Shown in pieces: positions 17,560 through 25,886 of a DNA stretch of 34,815 nt (positions are counted from its first letter, which is position 1; every line of letters begins with the position of its first letter). The DNA comes from Myxococcaceae bacterium (GTDB lineage Bacteria > Myxococcota > Myxococcia > Myxococcales > Myxococcaceae): assembly GCA_022842905.1 (NCBI GenBank), contig JALHOS010000028.1:1-34815 (forward strand). The letters are read 5' to 3'. Under the pieces are notes generated by a model. That model saw nothing but the letters and a program-made list of their open reading frames with translations. It was not told where the DNA came from and ran no database searches. Made by a program: the position numbers and the translations under genes.

Positions 17560-18726
17560 GTGGCGCCCCTGTGTAGCCGGCCGTGGTTGGACTTGACCGT
17601 GGAGTCGGACGGAACGTTCGCGCCCTGCAGCGTCATGGACCGGGCGACGGAGGCGGGCCGCCACTTTCGTCAGACGACGCTCGAGGGCTACCTCGCCTCA
17701 CCCGAGCTCGCGGAGCTGAAGGCCGCGCTGAGTCGTGGGGAGCGCCCTGACGCATGTGGCGTCTGTTGGCGAGACGAGGCCGCGGGCGGGTGGTCGGTGC
17801 GCCGCGTGGGGCCCGAGGGCGTGGCCGCGTATGAAGAGGTGCACCTCAAGATCTCCAACGTCTGCAACTTGAGCTGTCGGACCTGCGCGCCGACGTCGAG
17901 CTCGAGCTGGGTGGCCGAAGAGGCGCGAGCCGACTTGAAGCTGCACGCGCCGGCCCGCGTCGTCGACCTGAAGCGGGACGGGGTGCTCGACTCGCTCTGG
18001 CCGGTGCTGGAGCGGACCCGCAAGCTCCGCGTGACGGGTGGGGAGCCGCTCCTGAGCCCCGGCTTCCTCGCGCTGCTCGACGGGCTGGAAGCGCGCGGCC
18101 TGCCGGAGCGGCTCGAGCTGTCCGTCATCACCAACTTGACGAGCCTGAGCTTCCGAGGCGTGGACTTCGTCGAGCGCTTCAGGCGCTACCCCAACTTCTT
18201 CGCGATCTTGAGCGCCGACGGCGCGGGCTCAGCGATCGAGTACGCACGCTCCGGCCTGTCCTGGCCTCGCTTCGTCGAGCACCTGGACCGCGTGCGCCAC
18301 TGGCCCGGGGTCATCCACTGCGTGGTGCACGTCTACAGCCTGCTGAGCATTCCCGACCTGGTGCTCGCCGCCTGGCGCGCCGGCAAGCGCGTGCACTACG
18401 CGGTGCCGTTCAACGATCTGCTCAGCGTTCAGCTGTTGGGCCCGCAGGAGCGCGCGCTGGTGCTGGATCGCTACGAGCCGGCGTGTGACGAGCTGCTCGC
18501 GCAGGGCGTGCCGCGCGACGCGATCTCCGACATGTGGCGCGCGACGGTGGGGCTCATGCACCGCCGCACGCTCGACCAGGCCGCGGCGGGGCGGTTCAAG
18601 CGCTACACCGAGGAGCTCGATCGTCGCCGGAAGACGCGGTTTGCCGACACCTTCCCTCAGCTCGCGAGTTGGTACGCGGGGCTCCCCGAGGTCACCGAAG
18701 GCTCACGCTCGTCGCCAGAACGGTGA
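17560..18726 (+). CDS. Radical SAM protein with N-terminal auxiliary-cluster (twitch-like) region
   Basis: This 388-residue protein has the radical SAM motif C102-N-L-S-C106-R-T-C109 and the T-G-G-E-P-L motif that binds SAM. In front of it, residues 1-75 contain C5, C23, C66 and C69 in a P-W-x-x-L-x-V-x-x-D-G-x-x-x-P-C context ending C-G-V-C-W. This matches the SPASM/twitch style of Fe-S binding, but placed N-terminal to the core. Such proteins often modify peptides, but no precursor peptide is visible nearby, so the substrate is unknown. The start is GTG 17560 with only a weak AGGT upstream; a later ATG would lose C5 and C23. It is divergent from bioB and overlaps the desaturase gene tail by 24 bases. 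Confidence 0.82.
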   Translation: MAPLCSRPWLDLTVESDGTFAPCSVMDRATEAGRHFRQTTLEGYLASPELAELKAALSRGERPDACGVCWRDEAAGGWSVRRVGPEGVAAYEEVHLKISNVCNLSCRTCAPTSSSSWVAEEARADLKLHAPARVVDLKRDGVLDSLWPVLERTRKLRVTGGEPLLSPGFLALLDGLEARGLPERLELSVITNLTSLSFRGVDFVERFRRYPNFFAILSADGAGSAIEYARSGLSWPRFVEHLDRVRHWPGVIHCVVHVYSLLSIPDLVLAAWRAGKRVHYAVPFNDLLSVQLLGPQERALVLDRYEPACDELLAQGVPRDAISDMWRATVGLMHRRTLDQAAAGRFKRYTEELDRRRKTRFADTFPQLASWYAGLPEVTEGSRSSPER

Positions 18727-19467
18727 CAGCACGAGCGCGGCGTACCGCGCGGGCAGGCTCGGCGTGACGCCCAGCGGCCAATGGTCGGCTTCGGGAGGGC
18801 GGTGGTAGGTGCCGAAGAGCAGATCCGTCCACGGCGCCAGGTTGGCGAAGTTGTGCGTGGGCCCCGGCGCGTCGCGGTGGTGCCAGCGGTGCAGGGCTGG
18901 GGAGCCCAACAGCAGCTCGAGCGGCCCCAGCGACATGCGCACGTTGCTGTGAATGAAGATCGCCCACAGTCCGCGGAAGGCCACGAGCCCCGCCAGGACC
19001 GCGTAGTCGAAGCCCAGCAGCAGCCCGGGCAGGTTGATCGCCAGCTGCGTCAACAGGCCGTCGAGCGGGTGCTCGCGGTGCGCCGCCAGCCAGTCGAGCT
19101 GCGTCGTCGAGTGGTGTACGGCGTGGATCTTCCACAGCCAGGGCACGGCGTGGCTCGCGCGGTGGAACCAGTACACGCAGACGTCTCCGAGGAGGACTGC
19201 CGCCACCGCCTGCTGCCAGGCGGGCAGCGCGTGGAACGGCGCGCGAAGCGTCGTGGGGGCGAGCCGGTCGAGCGCGTCACCGACGCTGGCGAGGACCGCC
19301 AGCCACGCCGCGCTGAAGAGCAGCGCCTGGCCGAAGAAGAAGCCCAGGTCCGTGACGAAGCCCTGGCGCACGAAGCGCTGGACCCGCGCGGGGAACAGGC
19401 GCTCCAACGGAATGAAGACCGCCGCGAGCAGCCCCAGGCTGAGCAGCGCGCGTCCGAGCTCCGTCAC
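18703..19467 (-). CDS. Sterol desaturase / fatty acid hydroxylase superfamily membrane protein
   Basis: This 254-residue integral membrane di-iron enzyme has the histidine clusters H-R-A-S-H (102-106), H-A-V-H-H (115-119) and H-R-W-H-H (193-197), the H-x3-H / H-x2-H-H / H-x2-H-H pattern of the family. Hydrophobic segments lie at about 8-25, 42-62, 86-101 and 140-173. It probably hydroxylates or desaturates a lipid or sterol; the substrate is unknown. The GTG start at 19467 overlaps the stop of the small upstream gene in a GTGA. Its 3' end overlaps the convergent radical SAM gene. Confidence 0.9.
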   Translation of the reverse strand: MTELGRALLSLGLLAAVFIPLERLFPARVQRFVRQGFVTDLGFFFGQALLFSAAWLAVLASVGDALDRLAPTTLRAPFHALPAWQQAVAAVLLGDVCVYWFHRASHAVPWLWKIHAVHHSTTQLDWLAAHREHPLDGLLTQLAINLPGLLLGFDYAVLAGLVAFRGLWAIFIHSNVRMSLGPLELLLGSPALHRWHHRDAPGPTHNFANLAPWTDLLFGTYHRPPEADHWPLGVTPSLPARYAALVLSPFWRRA

Positions 19468-19718
19468 CGGTCGCCGCCCACCGGCGCCTCGTCGAGCGGG
19501 AGCAGCCCTCCGCCGGACTTGGTGGCGTTGAAGTACGTGCGCGGTCGGGTCCCGCCGTCAGCGGCAGGGCGAGGCAGGGGTAGCGGGCCGGACTTGGTCG
19601 CGGGCAGGACGACGCGGCGGGGCGTTCCGCCGTCGGCTTGGGTCTGGGCGCTCACGACGGCGGCGACGAGGAAGCAGAACGCACAGACCACGGACAGCGC
19701 GCGGAGGACGGTTCGCAT
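19464..19718 (-). CDS. Tiny secreted protein with an internal A-T-K-S-G repeat
   Basis: This is 84 residues with a clear signal peptide (basic start, then L-S-V-V-C-A-F-C-F-L-V-A-A-V-V-S-A). The mature part is a two-copy motif, P-A-T-K-S-G-P-L-P-L-P and N-A-T-K-S-G-G-G-L-L-P-L, joined by A-D-G-G-T. It is not recognised. The GTGA overlap with the desaturase start argues that the two are co-translated and that this is a real gene. AAGG lies upstream of ATG 19718. Confidence 0.65.
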   Translation of the reverse strand: MRTVLRALSVVCAFCFLVAAVVSAQTQADGGTPRRVVLPATKSGPLPLPRPAADGGTRPRTYFNATKSGGGLLPLDEAPVGGDR

Positions 19719-19832
19719 GGGGGGCGGACCTTACCAGGGCGTTGAGGCGCGCCGGGCCGAGCCCGAAGGCGGAGCTTCGAGGCCGGGAGAAAAGGGGGCG
19801 GCGCTTCGGCGCCGGGAGGGCGTAGCTCCACA

Positions 19833-20054
19833 CCGACGGAGACCACCGCCCCTTGTGAGCTCGACCGCGCGTCAGCCGGCGCGTATGCCCGTGCGCGTCG
19901 TGCGCGTCGTGTGCGTCGTGCGCGTCGTGTGCGGCGGGGGCCCACGCGTCGAACAGGCTCGGTCCGGGCTTTGAGCGGACCTTCGCGCGAGCCAGTGCGG
20001 TTGCAGCGTCGTCGCGCCCCGCGTTCTTCATCACCCGTCGCTCGTCCTCGAGCG
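19833..20054 (-). pseudogene. Decayed duplicate of the bioB 3' end / bioF 5' end junction
   Basis: This stretch aligns by eye along its length with 16288-16491. Reading the minus strand it retains L-E-D-E-R-R-V-M-K-N-A-G (bio[13 protein letters not shown]), then S-L-F-D-A-W (bioF N-L-V-D-A-W), G-H-T-R-R-L-T (identical in bioF) and, after a frameshift, Q-G-A-V-V-S-V-G (identical). The bioB stop is lost, the bioF GTG start is replaced by GGA, and a 9-bp repeat has expanded. It fills most of the 368-base gap between the small secreted gene and the metallopeptidase; the remaining 114 bases to its left hold nothing I recognise. Confidence 0.85.
19894..19929 (-). repeat. 9-bp tandem repeat, four copies, in the bioF relic
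   Basis: Plus-strand units CGCGTCGTG, CGCGTCGTG, TGCGTCGTG and CGCGTCGTG are contiguous. On the minus strand they read as His-Asp-Ala repeats. The intact bioF has A-A-H-E-A-R at the same place, so this is slippage after loss of selection. Confidence 0.9.
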
Positions 20055-20086
20055 CCGTCACCCGCGCGGCGGCCGGTCAGAGCGCT

Positions 20087-20767
20087 TCAGCGCAGGAGCG
20101 TGGTGTTGCGCTGGGCGATGCCGGCGACGGTGGCCTTCTTGGCCTGCCGCGCCTTCTGCCGCTCGAAGGCGCGTTGCATGAGCGCGACCCGCTCGTCGGC
20201 GGGGTCGTAATCGAGCGGTGGCGTCTTCTCGAACGCCTCGGCGCGCAGCAGAAACTCCGCCATGGCCGACGGGTCCGCGCCCAGCTTCGCCAGCACCGCG
20301 CCCATGAAGTCGTCGGCCTTGCGCTCTTCCACCTTGTACAGCTCGCCGAGCTGACGGCGCGTCAGCCCGCGGAGATCGTGCTGCGGCCAGTCCCACGGCT
20401 GGTGGCCGACCTCGTGCCCGACGAGGGCGACCAGGAAGTCGTCGTCTTCTTCGCGCTCCTCGAGGAGCTTGACGCCCATGCGCAGCTCTCCGTCGCGGCC
20501 GATGCTGGCGTTCTTGCCTTCGGCGAGGCTGACCGTCACCTCTCCACCGGCGACGCCGAGCAGCCCGGAGATGTCTTCGGCCAGCGCCTCGAGCTTGCGC
20601 TTGCCCTTCTTGAGGTGGGGGTACTTGCGCGGGTCGACCAGCCGCGCTGGGCGCTTGCCGAAGAGCAGCGCCTCGTACGAGACGGGGACGAACTGCGGCG
20701 CCCGCGCCAAGGAGCTGCCCTGCGCCAGGTTGGTCTGGGTGGCGACAGCGGACGAGGCGATCTTCAT
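20087..20767 (-). CDS. M48-like zinc metallopeptidase domain protein
   Basis: This 226-residue protein has H118-E-V-G-H122 and, 25 residues on, E148-R-K-A-D152, matching the H-E-x-x-H ... E-x-x-A-D layout of M48-type gluzincins. No membrane segment or signal peptide is seen: the N-terminus M-K-I-A-S-S-A-V-A-T is polar. It may be a cytoplasmic peptidase or be exported by a non-classical route. The C-terminus is rich in Lys, Arg and Gln. ATG 20767 is the only sensible start, and no strong ribosome site is visible. It lies 153 bases downstream of the BPI-like lipoprotein on the same strand. Confidence 0.72.
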   Translation of the reverse strand: MKIASSAVATQTNLAQGSSLARAPQFVPVSYEALLFGKRPARLVDPRKYPHLKKGKRKLEALAEDISGLLGVAGGEVTVSLAEGKNASIGRDGELRMGVKLLEEREEDDDFLVALVGHEVGHQPWDWPQHDLRGLTRRQLGELYKVEERKADDFMGAVLAKLGADPSAMAEFLLRAEAFEKTPPLDYDPADERVALMQRAFERQKARQAKKATVAGIAQRNTTLLR

Positions 20768-20920
20768 GCGCGGGCGTGACGGCCGGTGAGGGATCGCACG
20801 GCGGGGACGGGGCAGGGCGGGCGCATGAAGCGAGGCTGAGCATAAGCCCGTCCACGGCGCCGCGCAGGCACGCGTGCCAGGCAGCGCTTCCGGAAGACCG
20901 GGCAGGCCACCTGGCCGTGG

Positions 20921-23128
20921 CTACCGCGGGTCGATGCGGGTCCGCACGACCGCCGTCGCGCCGTCTTCGGTGCGCAGCTCGACGGCGTGCTCACCCACCA
21001 GCCACAGGCGCGGGTGTTCGATGGTCAGGCGCCCCGTCGCGTCGGTGGACTGCCAGTCCGACCAGAAGCCGCCGTTGACGCGCACCGCCACCCGCTGCGT
21101 CGGCGGCAGCTGCACCGTCGTCTGGCCGGGCTTGGACTCGAGGACGGTCAGCGGGAAGGACAGGCTCGTGCCGGTGCAGCCCGCGTCCTCCGTGAAGCTC
21201 AGGTACACGCCCAGGTGCTGGAAGGTCTGCGTCCCGGAGATGGACCCGACGCCTTTGATGGCCTCCACGCGCAGCCCGGTGCCGCCGTCCGACGCCGGCA
21301 GCGGAATGCGATCGAGCGAGCGGGACAGCGACGGCTCCGCCATGGACAGGAGCGTCGGCACGAGCGACGTCAGCACCGTGGTGTCTTCGGGGATCATCTC
21401 GTTGTTCTTCACGCGGACGTCGCTGACGGCGCTGGTGAGCGCGCCGATCGCCGGGCGCACGCCGCACGCATCCACCGCGACCCCCAAGGGCAGGGCGATG
21501 TCCGTCGAGATGGTGAAGAGGCGCGCGTAGCGATCGAACAGCAGCGCGTAGAGGTCGATCTCCAGGTCGTCCCAGGCCAACCGCAAGAGCGGCTCAGCCG
21601 GGCGCCCCATGCCGTCGACGGTGTTCGCGCCGACCGTCATCGTGGGCGGGTTCGTCGGGCGGAGCACCAAGCGCAGCGGCACCCCAGCGTCGCCGGTGGT
21701 GAGCTTCGCCACCGACGGCAACAAGACGGCGAGGGTCGACGAGTCGAGCGCCGCCACCGTCTCCTGGCCCAGCTCCAGGCACAGCGCGCCGGCCTGCTGC
21801 GCGCGGAACAGCGTGTCGGACAGGAACTGCTGCGAGAGCGACAGGGCGACGTCGTAGCCCTGGCTCGGCGCGCCCTGATCGAGGTCGGGCAGCGGCAGGG
21901 CCGGCGGCGCGGGGCGCATGATCGGTTGAACGCAGCTGGCCACCGCGAGCTCCTTGGAGCCGCCGCGGACGCCGATCGTCACGCCGGTGGCGCTGCTGGC
22001 CGCGCTCCCGCCGACCGCCACGCCGAGATCGACCGCAGCCGTCGGCGAGACGCCCACGGACTGGAGGCTCTGGCCCAACGCCAGCCGGCCTTCGACGCCG
22101 AGCAACCGCGGCACACACTTGTTGGTGGCGGGATCCACGCAGCGGCCTTGGGGCGCGCCGCCGTCCAGGGAGCCCATGCCCGCGTCGAACGGCATGCCCC
22201 CGTCGTCTTCGTCGCCCCGGCACATGGACATGCCGCCGGTCATCTGCGGGCAGTCCGCCGTGGTTTGACAGGGCGTGCAGAGCAGGCCGCCGACGGTCTT
22301 GTTCAGCGCCTTCTTCAGCGGCCCGACCATCTGCTCGAGGATGATGCCCTTGAAGAGCGCGAAGTTGGCGTTGGTGCAGAACGAACACGCACCTTCGTTG
22401 TTGAGCACCATGTCGTTCGCGTCGAGGCAGCGCGGCGGGGCTTCGGCGCCGGACCCACCGCACACCTTCGAGCCGCCGATGTCGGTGACCTCGAGCGCCA
22501 GCAGCCGGTCCCACTTCGCGTCGATGGTGAGCTTGATGTTGATGGCGAGGTTCGCTTCGGCAGGCATCGTTCGCGCCGTGTTGAAGTCGACGCCGCACTT
22601 CACCGGGCCGCCGCCGCTGAGCAGGCAGAGCAGCGAGCTGCGGCTCTGAGACGACGTGTAGATCTTCCCCGTGGAGATCCGCGCGCGCACGTTGGCGTCG
22701 ATCAGATCAGGGCCGCGGGTCGAGAAGGAGAGCGCCGACATCTGAATCGTCACTTCTTGCGGCACGTCGCGGGCGTCGCAGCGGCCGTCCATGAGCCCGC
22801 AGGACTCGCTCATGCACCCTTCGGAGCCACGGTCGGCGATGACCATGTTCTCGAGGCCGACGCCCAGCACCATGACCGGCGTGACGTTGCAGCTGATGGG
22901 CACCTTGAGCTCGCCACCCGGCGCGAGCTGCTCGAGCAGCCCGCCGTCGGCGACGACGCTCCGGTTGATGAAGTCCATGCCCCGGCTCGACACGCGCAGG
23001 GCCGCCGCGGCGTCCAGCTTGACGGCGGTGCTCTGTCCGCGAGGCAGCTCGGTGAAGCCGCCGCAGCCGCCGCCGTCACAGGCCACCCACGTTGCCAGCA
23101 CCACCATCGCGCCGATTCGCCAAACCAT
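20921..23128 (-). CDS. Large lipoprotein, predicted TULIP (BPI/LBP-like) fold
   Basis: This 735-residue lipoprotein has a signal peptide and lipobox ending W-V-A-C (Cys 17), followed by D-G-G-G-C-G-G. Residues ~30-290 and ~440-610 each look like elongated beta/helix lipid-binding halves. The second half has L-S-D-T-L-F-R-A-Q-Q-A-G, then L-L-P-S-V-A, N-P-P-T-M-T-V and L-A-W-D-D-L-E-I-D-L-Y, in the order seen in the C-terminal BPI domain. A Cys-rich linker (L-C-T-P-C ... D-C-P) with D-G-G and D-A-G spacers separates the halves. The C-terminal ~80 residues look like an Ig-like domain (F-W-S-D-W, then E-H-A-V-E-L-R). Lipoprotein and domain layout are seen; the TULIP call is inference. Confidence 0.7.
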   Translation of the reverse strand: MVWRIGAMVVLATWVACDGGGCGGFTELPRGQSTAVKLDAAAALRVSSRGMDFINRSVVADGGLLEQLAPGGELKVPISCNVTPVMVLGVGLENMVIADRGSEGCMSESCGLMDGRCDARDVPQEVTIQMSALSFSTRGPDLIDANVRARISTGKIYTSSQSRSSLLCLLSGGGPVKCGVDFNTARTMPAEANLAINIKLTIDAKWDRLLALEVTDIGGSKVCGGSGAEAPPRCLDANDMVLNNEGACSFCTNANFALFKGIILEQMVGPLKKALNKTVGGLLCTPCQTTADCPQMTGGMSMCRGDEDDGGMPFDAGMGSLDGGAPQGRCVDPATNKCVPRLLGVEGRLALGQSLQSVGVSPTAAVDLGVAVGGSAASSATGVTIGVRGGSKELAVASCVQPIMRPAPPALPLPDLDQGAPSQGYDVALSLSQQFLSDTLFRAQQAGALCLELGQETVAALDSSTLAVLLPSVAKLTTGDAGVPLRLVLRPTNPPTMTVGANTVDGMGRPAEPLLRLAWDDLEIDLYALLFDRYARLFTISTDIALPLGVAVDACGVRPAIGALTSAVSDVRVKNNEMIPEDTTVLTSLVPTLLSMAEPSLSRSLDRIPLPASDGGTGLRVEAIKGVGSISGTQTFQHLGVYLSFTEDAGCTGTSLSFPLTVLESKPGQTTVQLPPTQRVAVRVNGGFWSDWQSTDATGRLTIEHPRLWLVGEHAVELRTEDGATAVVRTRIDPR

Positions 23129-23165
23129 GTGGCCGGGCGGTGTAGCACTCCGCGAGGACTGGGGG

Positions 23166-23936
23166 TCAATGCCCGCGCCGGGGTTTGTCGCGGGCGGGGC
23201 TGGGCTTGGGCGTTGGCTGCTCGCCGCGCAGGCACGCCGGCTTGTGCCGGTAGCGGTGCTCGAACGGCACGTAGACCATGCAGGACTGCTGGCCGTCGGT
23301 CTCGTGGCAGACCTCCTGGCAGGTGTCGTACCGCTGGCTGTGCGCGCGCTTGAGCGCCTGGCCCGAGCGGGTGTCGACGACGCGGTCGTAGGCCTGGCCG
23401 CCGTCCGCGCCGCTCTCGTCGCTGGAGTGCACGCTGGTGACGACGCCGGCGACGACGCCCTTGGCCCACATGCCGAGGCCGGCCTGCTGCGCGCTGCGCT
23501 GCGCGTCGAGCAGCGTCGGGGCCGCGGGCTGCCCGTCGACGGTGTACGCCATGGCCAGTCCTCGGGAGACGAGGGCCTGCGCGGCGTCGGGGCAGGACAC
23601 GAGCAGCCGGTGGTAGCCGTCTTCGCTGCCGTCGGTCGTGCAGGTCCACGCTTCGGCGGCGAGGACGGCGGCGGCGGACTTGGCGAGGACGTAGAGCTCG
23701 TCGGGCGTCCACGTGCCCCAGCGGTGGACTGGCCCGAAGGACTCGAGCGCGTTGAAGCCGGTGAGGCGCGTGCCGCGGCCGGTGAAGGGGCCGGATTGGA
23801 TCTTGAAGCTGTCGCCGTCGCTCCAGGTCACCTGCGTCGGCTCGCCGTTGAGGGTGAGGGTCCCTCTGGCGCGCTTGCCGCCAGCCGTCGCGGTGAGCGC
23901 GAGTCCGAGGGCGAGCGTGAAGGCGAGGGTGCGCAT
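23166..23936 (-). CDS. Exported SNase-like (thermonuclease) protein with Cys-rich tail
   Basis: This 256-residue protein has a signal peptide (cleavage near T-A-T-A-G-G). The SNase domain spans about 25-165. D-G-D-S at 40-43 matches the SNase D-G-D-T, R57, E65 and R110 align with the catalytic Arg35, Glu43 and Arg87, and A-G-L-G-M-W at 152-157 is the usual C-terminal motif. The calcium ligand equivalent to Asp40 is Asn (N62), so metal use may differ. Residues ~195-256 form an added tail with several Cys and a Lys/Arg/Pro-rich end. The start lies four bases after the stop of a tiny upstream ORF. Confidence 0.85.
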   Translation of the reverse strand: MRTLAFTLALGLALTATAGGKRARGTLTLNGEPTQVTWSDGDSFKIQSGPFTGRGTRLTGFNALESFGPVHRWGTWTPDELYVLAKSAAAVLAAEAWTCTTDGSEDGYHRLLVSCPDAAQALVSRGLAMAYTVDGQPAAPTLLDAQRSAQQAGLGMWAKGVVAGVVTSVHSSDESGADGGQAYDRVVDTRSGQALKRAHSQRYDTCQEVCHETDGQQSCMVYVPFEHRYRHKPACLRGEQPTPKPSPARDKPRRGH

Positions 23937-23940
23937 GGAG

Positions 23941-24078
23941 TCAGAGGCTGCGCTGGCTGAGCGCCGCGCCGTGCGCTTCGTGGGCCGTACCGCGCCGCGG
24001 CGGCGTGGGCAGACCGTCGCTGTCGATGCTGGGGACGTTGGGCTTCGACAGAAAACCCTCGGGTTGGTCGAACGTCAC
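23941..24078 (-). CDS. Tiny ORF of 45 residues, coupled to its upstream neighbour
   Basis: Minus-strand GTG 24078 opens a 45-residue frame beginning [11 protein letters not shown] and ending S-Q-R-S-L. An alternative GTG at 24087 adds three residues. Third codon positions are about 87 percent G/C, like the neighbouring genes. Its start overlaps the stop of the preceding tiny ORF in a GTGA, and its stop lies four bases before the nuclease ATG. It has no signal peptide and is not recognised. It and the preceding ORF might also be one gene split by a frameshift. Confidence 0.5.
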   Translation of the reverse strand: MTFDQPEGFLSKPNVPSIDSDGLPTPPRRGTAHEAHGAALSQRSL

Positions 24079-24239
24079 GGCGTGCACTCGGTCCCATCGT
24101 TCGTCGGGTCGCCGTCGGGCGGCTCGCTGTCGGTGGAGTCGGCCCCGAGTGTCCTCCAGGGCTGAGGCGGACGTCTACCAAGCCGCCCGCCAATCACCGA
24201 CTTGCCGCACGAACACCCCCGCTGCCCAGCCCACTTCAC
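24075..24239 (-). CDS. Tiny ORF of 54 residues overlapping the groEL stop
   Basis: GTG 24239 overlaps the TGA of the GroEL paralogue in a GTGA (24236-24239). The 54-residue frame has a C-S-C pair near the start (C9, C11), a basic Arg/Pro middle and an acidic end with D-S-T-D-S-E, P-D-G-D and E-C-T-P. About 81 percent of third positions are G/C. Its own stop makes another GTGA with the next tiny ORF. The function is unknown. The double overlap is the main evidence that it is translated. Confidence 0.5.
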   Translation of the reverse strand: MKWAGQRGCSCGKSVIGGRLGRRPPQPWRTLGADSTDSEPPDGDPTNDGTECTP

Positions 24240-25816
24240 GCGGCCGGCCGCTCCGCGACGACGGCCTCCGTCGTCAACATGAGCGAGGCCACGGACGCGG
24301 CGTTCTGCAAGGCGACGCGCACGACCTTGGTGGCGTCGATGACGCCCGCCGCCAGCAGGTCTTCGTACACCTGGGTCGCCACGTTGAACCCGAAGGCCCC
24401 GGTCCCTGCGCGGACCCGCGCGACGACGACCGAGCCTTCCTGGCCGCCGTTCTGCGCCATCTGGCGGAGGGGCTCCTCCAGCGCCCGCCGGACGAGCTCG
24501 ACGCCGTACTGCTGATCACCCGGCAGCGACAGCCGGTCGAGCGCCGGGAGCGCCCGCAGCAGCGCTACCCCGCCGCCGGGGACGACGCCTTCTTCCACCG
24601 CGGCCCGCGTCGCGTGCAGCGCGTCTTCGACGCGGGCCCGCTTCTCCTCGAGCTCGGTCTGGGTGGCCGCGCCGAGCTTGAGCACCGCGACGCCCCCGAC
24701 GAGCTTCGCGAGCCGCTCCTCGAGCTTCTCGCGGTCATAGTCCTGCGTGGCCTCGAGGAGGTGGGCGCGCAGCTGCTCGACCCGCACCTGGACGGCGCGC
24801 TTCTGGCCCAGCCCGTCGATCAACGTCGTCGTGTCCTTGGTGACGACGACCTTCCGCACCCGGCCCAGCTCCTTGAGGCCCACCCGCTCGAGCGTGAGCC
24901 CCAGCTGCGCCGTCACGGCCTGCCCGCCCGTCATGATCGCCAGGTCCTCGAGCAGATCCTTGCGCTGCGCCCCGAAGCCCGGGCCCTTCACCGCGCACGC
25001 GCTCAGCGTGCCCTTGAGCTTGTTGACGACCAGCGTGGCCAGCGCCTCGCCGTCCACGTCCTCGGCCACGACGAGGAGCGGCGCGCCCACCTTGGCCACG
25101 GCCTCCAGCAATGGCAGGCAGTCCGCGAAGGTCGAGATGCGCCGGTCGCAGATCAACACGAAGGCGTCTTCCAGCACCGCTTCCATGCGCAGCGGATCGG
25201 TGACGAAGTAGGGCGACAGGTAGCCGCGCTCGAACTGCAGCCCCTCGGCGACCTCGAGCGAGCTCTCCATCGCCTGCGACTCTTCGATGGTGATGACGCC
25301 CTCTTTGCCCACCCGCTCCATGGCCTCCGAGATCAGCGCGCCGATCGTCTCGTCGCCGTTCGCGCTGATGGTGCCGACCTGGGCGATCTCCTTGCGGTTG
25401 GCGGCGGGCGTCGAAGCGCGCACCAGCTCCCGGACGACGACCTCCACCGCCGCGTCGATGCCCCGCTTGAGCTCCATGGGGCTCGCGCCGGCGGCGACCA
25501 GCTTGACGCCGTGCGCGTACAGCGCCTGCGCGAGCACCGTCGCGGTGGTCGTCCCGTCGCCCGCGACCTGCGCCGTCTTGGCCGCGACCTCCTTCACCAT
25601 CTGCGCGCCCAGGTTGGCGAAGTGGTCGTCGAGCTCGATCACCTTGGCCACCGTGACTCCGTCCTTGGTGATCGTCGGGCTGCCTCGGCCTCGCTCCAAC
25701 GCCACGTTCCGGCCCCGGGGCCCCAGCGTCACCTTCACGGCGTTCGCGAGCGTGTCCAAGCCGCGGGCGATCCGCTGCCGCGCGTCGCTGCCGAAGACGA
25801 TGTGTTTGGAGACCAT
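24236..25816 (-). CDS. groEL: GroEL-family chaperonin paralogue without GGM tail
   Basis: This is a 526-residue 60-kDa chaperonin. The N-terminus [13 protein letters not shown] aligns with the usual GroEL start, so ATG 25816 is preferred over GTG 25828. The ATPase signatures are present: [15 protein letters not shown] and R-V-E-D-A-L-H-A-T. So are the apical substrate-binding residues ([15 protein letters not shown]). The protein ends A-E-R-P-A-A with no Gly-Gly-Met tail, and the usual G-E-E-P near 460 is G-Q-E-G. No groES or CIRCE element is nearby. It is therefore probably an accessory chaperonin that borrows GroES from elsewhere. It follows the SPFH gene by about 70 bases. Confidence 0.93.
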   Translation of the reverse strand: MVSKHIVFGSDARQRIARGLDTLANAVKVTLGPRGRNVALERGRGSPTITKDGVTVAKVIELDDHFANLGAQMVKEVAAKTAQVAGDGTTTATVLAQALYAHGVKLVAAGASPMELKRGIDAAVEVVVRELVRASTPAANRKEIAQVGTISANGDETIGALISEAMERVGKEGVITIEESQAMESSLEVAEGLQFERGYLSPYFVTDPLRMEAVLEDAFVLICDRRISTFADCLPLLEAVAKVGAPLLVVAEDVDGEALATLVVNKLKGTLSACAVKGPGFGAQRKDLLEDLAIMTGGQAVTAQLGLTLERVGLKELGRVRKVVVTKDTTTLIDGLGQKRAVQVRVEQLRAHLLEATQDYDREKLEERLAKLVGGVAVLKLGAATQTELEEKRARVEDALHATRAAVEEGVVPGGGVALLRALPALDRLSLPGDQQYGVELVRRALEEPLRQMAQNGGQEGSVVVARVRAGTGAFGFNVATQVYEDLLAAGVIDATKVVRVALQNAASVASLMLTTEAVVAERPAA

Positions 25817-25886
25817 GGGGTCGCTCACGAGTTCGACGACGGGGTGGAGGCAGGTGGGGCCCGTGCTGGGGACCTGAGGCGTGGCG

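Noticed and set aside
20867-20878. Perfect 12-bp palindrome GGCACGCGTGCC after the BPI-like lipoprotein gene
   Set aside because: It has no loop and no following T tract, so it is not a convincing terminator; it could be chance in GC-rich DNA.
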